Origin: Burkholderiales bacterium
GTDB taxonomy: Bacteria; Pseudomonadota; Gammaproteobacteria; Burkholderiales; Burkholderiaceae
NCBI GenBank assembly: GCA_947372535.1
Contig: CANBUA010000054.1
Span: 1-19,898 of the forward strand
DNA: 19,898 nt
Direction of reading: 5' to 3'
How positions within the stretch are numbered: position 1 is the stretch's first letter; each line of letters starts with the position of its first letter. Positions 15,107 to 19,898 of the stretch are shown piece by piece. Made by a program: the position numbers and the translations under genes. The notes beneath the pieces are model-generated. The model did not search any database and was not told the origin of the DNA. It was given only the letters and a program-made list of their open reading frames with translations.

Positions 15107-18100
15107 GCATCCCCTTGTGCAGGTGCGGCTGGCACAGCGCCCGACGCAGCGGGCGGCACCTGGCGTGAAAAGCGGTTGACCAGCTTGCGCACCACCACGA
15201 AAAACACCGGCACAAAGAGCACGGCCAACACGGTGGCCGCGACCATGCCACTCAACACCCCCGTGCCGATGGCACGTTGCGCCGCAGAGCTCGCCCCCGT
15301 GGCGGTGTACAGCGGCACCACACCCAGGATGAAGGCCAGCGAGGTCATCACGATGGGTCGGAAGCGCAAATGGCAGGCCTGCAGCGTGGCCTCGATCAGG
15401 CCCATGCCCTGCTCATGCAGCTCTTTGGCGAACTCGACGATCAGGATGGCGTTCTTGGCGGACAAGCCCATGATCGTGATCAGGCCCACCTTGAAGAAGA
15501 TGTCGTTGTTCATGTCACGCAGCGTCACGCCCACCAGCGAACCGAGGATGCCCAAAGGCACCACCAGCAGGACCGACAGCGGGATGGCCCAGCTCTCGTA
15601 CAGCGCAGCCAGGCACAGGAAAACGGCCAGCAGCGAGAAGGCCAGCAGCATGGTCGCTTGCGAGCCTGAGAGCTTTTCTTCACGCGACAAGCCTGTCCAC
15701 TCGACACCAATGCCTTGCGGCAGGGTCGAGGCGAACTGCTCCATCTCGGCCATCGCCTGGCCCGTGCTGAAGCCCGGTGCGGCATCGCCGGCCAAGCGCA
15801 TGGCCGAGTAACCGTTGTAGCGCACGGCCTGCATCTGACCGGTGATCCAGTGCGTGGTGGCAAAGGCCGCCAGTGGCACGCTCTGGCCCTGGTTGTTGGT
15901 CACGTTGAGCGCCAGGATGTCCTCGGGTTGAGAGCGCGAGCCTGATTCGGCCTGCACCACGACCCGTTGCAGACGGCCTTGATTGGGGAAATCGTTGATG
16001 TAGCTCGAACCCAGCGAGGTCGACAGCGTGCTGCTGATGGCATCGACGGTCACGCCCAGGGCCTGCGCCTTGTCGCGATCGATCTCCACCTGAAGCTGCG
16101 AGGCGTCTTCCAGGCCATCGGGCCGCACGCCCGCCACGATCTTGCTTTTCCCGGCCATGCCCAGCATCTGGTTGCGTGCCGCCAGCAAGGCGTCATGGCC
16201 CAGTCCGGCGCGGTCTTGGAGGCGCATGGCAAAGCCCGTGGCGTTGCCCAGTTCGCGGATGGCGGGTGGGTTGAGCGGGTAGATGAAGGCATCACGGATG
16301 ACGCTCAGGGCACCGAAGGCACGACCGGCCACGGCCTGGGCCAGGTGCTCTTTGCCTTTGCGCTCGTCCCAGTTCTTCAAGGTGACGAAGCCGAGGGCCG
16401 CATTCTGGCCCGTGCCGGAGAAGCTGAAGCCCACCACGCCCACGATGGACTGCACCTCGGGCTGCTTGAGGAAGTACTGCTCGACCTGCGAGACCACTTG
16501 CTCGGTCCGGTTGCTGGTCGCCCCCGGTGGCAGCTGGATGTTGACGATCAGGTTGCCCTGGTCTTCGTCGGGCAGGAAGGCCGAGGGCAAGCGCCCGTAC
16601 AACCAGCCCACCACCAACAACATCAGTGCATAGATGATCAGCATGCGGCCGGAGCGGCGCAGCAAGCGACTCGTCCAGCGCTCATACCCGTGCGTGGCCG
16701 CGCTGAAGCGGCGGTTGAACCAGCCGAAGGGGCCCTTGCGCTCATGGTGCCCATGCGGGATGGGCTTGAGCAGCGTGGCGCACAAAGCCGGCGTGAAGCT
16801 CAGGGCCAGGAAGGCCGAGAACACGATGGACACGGCCATGGACAGCGAGAACTGTCGATAGATGTTGCCCACCGAGCCGGCAAAGAAGGCCATCGGCAAG
16901 AAGACCGCAACCAACACCACCGTGATGCCGATCACCGCCCCGCTGATCTGACCCATCGCCTTGAGCGTAGCCTCGCGCGGCGACAGCCCCTCTTCGGCCA
17001 TCAGGCGCTCGACGTTCTCCACCACCACGATGGCATCGTCCACCAGGATGCCAATGGCCAGCACCATGCCGAACATGGTCAGCACGTTGATCGAGAACCC
17101 CGCCACCAGCATCACCGAGAAGGTGCCCAGCAGCGCCACAGGCACGACCAGCGCGGGGATCAAGGTATAGCGCCAGTTCTGGAGAAAGATGTACATCACC
17201 AGGAAGACCAGCAGCATGGCCTCGACCAGGGTGTGCACCACCTGTTCGATCGAGAGCTTGACGAAGCCCGAGGTGTCGTAAGGGATGTTGTAGTCCACCG
17301 CCTGTGGGAAATAGCGCTTGAGCTCGTCCAGGCGGTCACGCACCAGTTGCGCCGTCGCCATGGCGTTGGCCGTGGGCGTGAGTTGCAGGCCGATGCCCAC
17401 GGCGTTCTGGCCATTGAGGCGCGCGTAGGTGCCGTAAGTTTGAGCGCCGAGCTCGATGCGAGCGACATCACGCAAATACACGGCCGAGCCGTCGGCCTTG
17501 CTGCGCAAGGCGATGTTGCCGAACTCGGCCACGCTGCTGAGTTGACCGGTGACCACCACGGTGGCCGACATGGTCTGCTCACTCAGATTGGGCCGATCAC
17601 CCAGGCCACCGGCAGGCACCAGCGCGTTCTGCGCGCGGATGGCGTTGTTCACATCGGCCGCCGACAGGTTGTAGGCAATCAACTTGGCCGGGTCCAGCCA
17701 GATGCGCATGGCACGCTCGGTGCCGAACAACTGCGCCTGGCCGATGCCGCTGATGCGCTGCAGCTCGGGCACGACGTTGCGCGAGGCGTAGTCACCCAGC
17801 GCGATGGGGTCGTAGTCCGGGTTCTTGGACGACAGCATCACGAACATCAGGAAGTTGCTGCGCGATTTATCGACCTTCACGCCTTGCTGCGTGACCGCCG
17901 CCGGCAAGCGCGGCGAAGCACGGGCGAGGCGGTTCTGCACATCGACCTGGGCCAGGTCGATGTTCGAGCCGGGCTCGAAGGTCACGGTGATCTGGCCCGT
18001 GCCATTGGCCTGGCTGACCGATTCCATGTAGGCCAGGCCAGGCGCGCCATTGAGCTCCTGCTCGATGACGCTGATGACACTCTCGTCCAGGGTCTTGGCC

Positions 18101-18258
18101 GAGGCGCCGGGATAGGTCGCGCTGATGACCACCGAAGGCGGGGCCACATTGGGGTATTGAGCAATCGGCAACTGCTTGATCGCCGCCATGCCCAGCACGA
18201 GGATGAACAGGGCGATCACCCACGCGAAGATGGGCCGGTCGATGAAAAATTTGGACAT
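15103..18258 (-). CDS. RND multidrug efflux pump, AcrB/MexB-type (HAE1)
   Basis: A 1051-residue inner-membrane trimeric drug/proton antiporter. It begins MSKFFIDRPIFAWVIA, as in AcrB. TM4 carries the proton-relay pair Asp407-Asp408 in ILVDDAIVVVENVERLM, and TM10 the partner Lys935 in GLSAKNAILIVEFAKE. Two large periplasmic loops follow TM1 and TM7. The G-loop region GFSFSGTGQNAALGFVTLKNW, including Phe611 and Phe613, is typical of hydrophobe-type pumps. The length is normal. ATG 18258 has an AGGGG ribosome binding site with a five-base spacer. It starts 12 bases after the adaptor stop and overlaps the outer membrane gene. Drug range cannot be read from sequence; I leave the symbol blank because acrB, mexB and ttgB equivalents are not separable here. 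Confidence 0.96.
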   Translation of the reverse strand: MSKFFIDRPIFAWVIALFILVLGMAAIKQLPIAQYPNVAPPSVVISATYPGASAKTLDESVISVIEQELNGAPGLAYMESVSQANGTGQITVTFEPGSNIDLAQVDVQNRLARASPRLPAAVTQQGVKVDKSRSNFLMFVMLSSKNPDYDPIALGDYASRNVVPELQRISGIGQAQLFGTERAMRIWLDPAKLIAYNLSAADVNNAIRAQNALVPAGGLGDRPNLSEQTMSATVVVTGQLSSVAEFGNIALRSKADGSAVYLRDVARIELGAQTYGTYARLNGQNAVGIGLQLTPTANAMATAQLVRDRLDELKRYFPQAVDYNIPYDTSGFVKLSIEQVVHTLVEAMLLVFLVMYIFLQNWRYTLIPALVVPVALLGTFSVMLVAGFSINVLTMFGMVLAIGILVDDAIVVVENVERLMAEEGLSPREATLKAMGQISGAVIGITVVLVAVFLPMAFFAGSVGNIYRQFSLSMAVSIVFSAFLALSFTPALCATLLKPIPHGHHERKGPFGWFNRRFSAATHGYERWTSRLLRRSGRMLIIYALMLLVVGWLYGRLPSAFLPDEDQGNLIVNIQLPPGATSNRTEQVVSQVEQYFLKQPEVQSIVGVVGFSFSGTGQNAALGFVTLKNWDERKGKEHLAQAVAGRAFGALSVIRDAFIYPLNPPAIRELGNATGFAMRLQDRAGLGHDALLAARNQMLGMAGKSKIVAGVRPDGLEDASQLQVEIDRDKAQALGVTVDAISSTLSTSLGSSYINDFPNQGRLQRVVVQAESGSRSQPEDILALNVTNNQGQSVPLAAFATTHWITGQMQAVRYNGYSAMRLAGDAAPGFSTGQAMAEMEQFASTLPQGIGVEWTGLSREEKLSGSQATMLLAFSLLAVFLCLAALYESWAIPLSVLLVVPLGILGSLVGVTLRDMNNDIFFKVGLITIMGLSAKNAILIVEFAKELHEQGMGLIEATLQACHLRFRPIVMTSLAFILGVVPLYTATGASSAAQRAIGTGVLSGMVAATVLAVLFVPVFFVVVRKLVNRFSRQVPPAASGAVPAAPAQGDA

Positions 18259-18263
18259 GGCGA

Positions 18264-18268
18264 CCCCT
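18264..18268 (-). promoter_or_regulatory. Ribosome binding site of the RND pump gene
   Basis: AGGGG reads on the minus strand at 18268-18264, five bases before the pump ATG and just after the adaptor stop. It allows re-initiation from the upstream gene. Confidence 0.6.
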
Positions 18269-18270
18269 GA

Positions 18271-19509
18271 TCAGCGTGAAGCCGCCGAGGCAGACACGGG
18301 CGCGGTACCGGCGGGCGCCACCCAAGGCACGGCCTTGACCGGCTGCTTGGGACGAAGCTTCTGGAAGCCATCGGCCATGACCTGCTCACCGGCCTTGAGG
18401 CCACCGAGCACCACCCACTGACTGCCCAGCGCACCGCCCAGCTTGACCGGGCGCGGCGTGACCTGTCCCTGCGCATCGACCACCATCACGGTGTCGCCGG
18501 TCGAGCCACGCGTCACCGATTGCTGGGGCACGAGCACGCCGCCATCGACCTGGGCCTGGGCCAGGCGCACACGCACGTACAGGCCAGGCAGCAAGGTGCC
18601 GTTGGGGTTGGGGATCTCGGCGCGCAGGTTGACTTGGCCCGAGGTCGAATCCACCGACAGGTCGGTGAACAGGAGCTTGCCCTGCACGGGGTACTCGCTG
18701 CCATCGTCCAGCACCACGCGCACGCTGGTGCCTGAAGCGCCAGCCTGGTGCAGCTTGCCCGCATCGACCGAGCGCTTGAGCTGCATGGCCTCTGTCGCCG
18801 ATTGCGTGAAGTTCACATACAAGGGGTTGACCTGTTGCACCACGGCCAGCTGCGTGGCCTCGCCCTGCCCGACCAGCGCGCCTTCGGTGACCAGCGCACG
18901 GCCGATGCGGCCATTGATGGGCGAAGTCACGGCGGCGTAGCTCAGGTTGATGCGCGATGTCTTGACGGCGGCGGCGGTGGCGGCCACATCGGCCTGGGCT
19001 TGGCGCTGCGCCACCTGGGCGTTGAGGTATTCCTGCGGGCTGATGGCCCGGGCGGCCTGCAAAGGCTTGTAGCGGTCCAGCAGCGCGGTGGCCTGGCTCA
19101 GATTGGCCTCGGCCTTGGCCTGGGTGGCCTGAGCGCTGTCGACAGCGGCCTGATAGGTGGCGGGGTCGATCTGGAACAGTGGCTGGCCGGCGCGCACATC
19201 GCTGCCTTCGGTGAACAGGCGCTTTTGCACCACGCCCGGCACACGCGCCCGAACCTGGGCCACGCGCGAGGCCTCCAGGCGGCCCGGCAGTTCGCTGATC
19301 AAAGGCACCGTCTGGGGCTTGACGATGATCACGCCGACTTCAGGGGGCGGCGGGGCCTTGCCGGCCGCACCGGCCTGGGCCTGCCCGTCCTTGCAGGCGG
19401 GCAACACCACCAGGGATGCCAGGGCCAGGGCCGCCATGCCCAGACGGGCTCGCGAAGGCGCACAAGGCGCGGAACCAGAGGCGATAGGGGTAGGGGGAGA
19501 CATGGCCAT
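18271..19509 (-). CDS. RND efflux periplasmic adaptor lipoprotein, AcrA/MexA-type
   Basis: A 412-residue membrane-fusion protein linking the pump to the outer membrane duct. A hydrophobic signal ends in a lipobox VLPA followed by Cys39. Then come the lipoyl half-motifs GRLEASRVAQVRARVPGVV and GSDVRAGQPLFQIDPATYQAA, an alpha-hairpin of about 130-190, the second lipoyl half SYAAVTSPINGRIGRALV, a beta-barrel (NGTLLPGLYVRVRL) and a membrane-proximal domain. The start is ambiguous. ATG 19509 is chosen because GAGG lies five bases upstream; a TTG at 19539 would lengthen it by ten residues and extend into the promoter region. With either start the stretch before the hydrophobic core (over 20 residues) is unusually long. 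First gene of the efflux operon, divergent from the TetR-family gene. Confidence 0.94.
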   Translation of the reverse strand: MAMSPPTPIASGSAPCAPSRARLGMAALALASLVVLPACKDGQAQAGAAGKAPPPPEVGVIIVKPQTVPLISELPGRLEASRVAQVRARVPGVVQKRLFTEGSDVRAGQPLFQIDPATYQAAVDSAQATQAKAEANLSQATALLDRYKPLQAARAISPQEYLNAQVAQRQAQADVAATAAAVKTSRINLSYAAVTSPINGRIGRALVTEGALVGQGEATQLAVVQQVNPLYVNFTQSATEAMQLKRSVDAGKLHQAGASGTSVRVVLDDGSEYPVQGKLLFTDLSVDSTSGQVNLRAEIPNPNGTLLPGLYVRVRLAQAQVDGGVLVPQQSVTRGSTGDTVMVVDAQGQVTPRPVKLGGALGSQWVVLGGLKAGEQVMADGFQKLRPKQPVKAVPWVAPAGTAPVSASAASR

Positions 19510-19554
19510 GGGCACCTCGGAAAATGCTTGCTCAGACAACTAATAGGCTTACTA

Positions 19555-19578
19555 TACATACATCCTTGTATGTATGTG
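19555..19578. promoter_or_regulatory. AcrR-like operator between efflux operon and its TetR regulator
   Basis: An inverted repeat, ACATACAT (19556-19563) and ATGTATGT (19570-19577), is separated by CCTTGT. The surrounding 24 bases match the E. coli AcrR operator as I recall it (TACATACAT, six-base centre, ATGTATGT plus one base) in both arms. It lies 46 bases from the adaptor ATG and 58 from the regulator ATG. On the minus strand TATAGT (19556-19551) and on the plus strand TATACA (19553-19558) abut or overlap the left arm and are possible -10 boxes, so repressor binding would block both directions. No matching -35 boxes are clear. Confidence 0.8.
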
Positions 19579-19635
19579 ATGTCGTGCATCACAATGTGCT
19601 GTTTTTTTCACCCGTTCTCGCCCGCCCCGACCACC

Positions 19636-19898
19636 ATGCGCCGCACCAAGGAAGACGCCCTGCAAACCCGTGAGCAGCTGCTCGACGCGGCCGAGCTGGT
19701 CTTTGCCCGCCAGGGTGTCTCGCGCACCTCACTGCAGGACGTGGCACAGGAAGCTGGCCTGACGCGAGGTGCGCTCTACTGGCACTTCAAGGACAAGGCC
19801 GACCTGTTCAACGCCATGATGGACCGCGCCGTCTTCCCGATGGAGAACGCCATCATGGGTTTGACCGAGCGCCCCGACAAGGATCCCATCGGGCAGAT
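19636..19898 (+). CDS. TetR/AcrR-family repressor, N-terminal part
   Basis: An open frame from ATG 19636 to the window end gives 87 N-terminal residues of a TetR-family repressor; the ligand-binding domain lies outside the window. It begins MRRTKEDALQTREQLLDAA. The helix-turn-helix is visible in SLQDVAQEAGLTRGALYW followed by HFKDKADLF, very close to E. coli AcrR and Pseudomonas TtgR/NalC-type proteins. Divergent position next to an RND operon and an AcrR-like operator supports local repression of the pump, relieved by bound drugs. No clear ribosome binding site precedes the ATG. Family is firm; the regulatory target is well-supported inference. Confidence 0.92.
   Translation, partial: MRRTKEDALQTREQLLDAAELVFARQGVSRTSLQDVAQEAGLTRGALYWHFKDKADLFNAMMDRAVFPMENAIMGLTERPDKDPIGQ

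Noticed and set aside
14345..15811. A 488-codon plus-strand open frame across the outer membrane gene and the pump C-terminus
   Set aside because: It spans two well-supported opposing genes and shows compositional bias rather than protein features.
15967..18270. A 767-codon plus-strand open frame antisense to the RND pump gene
   Set aside because: Its translation is rich in His, Gln, Arg and Gly with no domain, as expected opposite a GC-rich gene; the minus-strand frame is an unmistakable AcrB-type pump.
19602..19608. Run of seven Ts upstream of the TetR-family gene
   Set aside because: No stable GC hairpin precedes it on the plus strand, so it is not an intrinsic terminator.

Overview
This is a GC-rich, gene-dense chromosomal segment from a betaproteobacterium, most likely Burkholderiales (Comamonadaceae or the Leptothrix/Aquabacterium/Ideonella group). 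That placement is inference. It rests on the GC-rich codon usage, on RsmI, PilT, PilU, ProC and UbiA sequences of proteobacterial type, and on a cyclic-nucleotide-binding gene sitting between pilT and pilU, an arrangement I recall from this order. No tRNA, rRNA, CRISPR, insertion sequence or phage gene is visible. No intergenic gap exceeds about 200 bases.

Region 1 (1-2106) is an envelope/housekeeping block: rsmI (partial, minus) is head-to-head with yraN, followed by a diaA-like SIS-domain gene and a dolP-like lipoprotein with two BON domains (plus). The order matches the E. coli yraL-(lpoA)-yraN-diaA-dolP neighbourhood without lpoA.

Region 2 (2136-8588) carries a 3-hydroxyisobutyrate-dehydrogenase-family oxidoreductase (minus), a NarL-type response regulator (plus), and a minus-strand operon pilT - cNMP-binding protein - pilU - 7TM sensor histidine kinase. 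Three of the four operon genes are joined closely: pilT/cNMP and pilU/kinase share TGATG stop-start overlaps. The kinase gene converges on the response-regulator gene with 17 bases between stops. The pair is probably cognate, which would link a sensory system to the type IV pilus retraction motors.

Region 3 (8635-13441) is mainly metabolic: yggS and proC (plus), a multi-spanning GT-C/DUF2723-like membrane protein and ubiA (minus), then a stand-alone SapC-family gene (plus) closed by a strong intrinsic terminator.

Region 4 (13643-19898) is a complete tripartite RND efflux operon on the minus strand: adaptor, AcrB-type pump and OprM/NodT-type outer membrane lipoprotein. It is divergent from a TetR/AcrR regulator cut off by the window end. 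The spacer between operon and regulator holds an inverted repeat closely resembling the E. coli AcrR operator. This gives a coherent repressor-operator-pump module.
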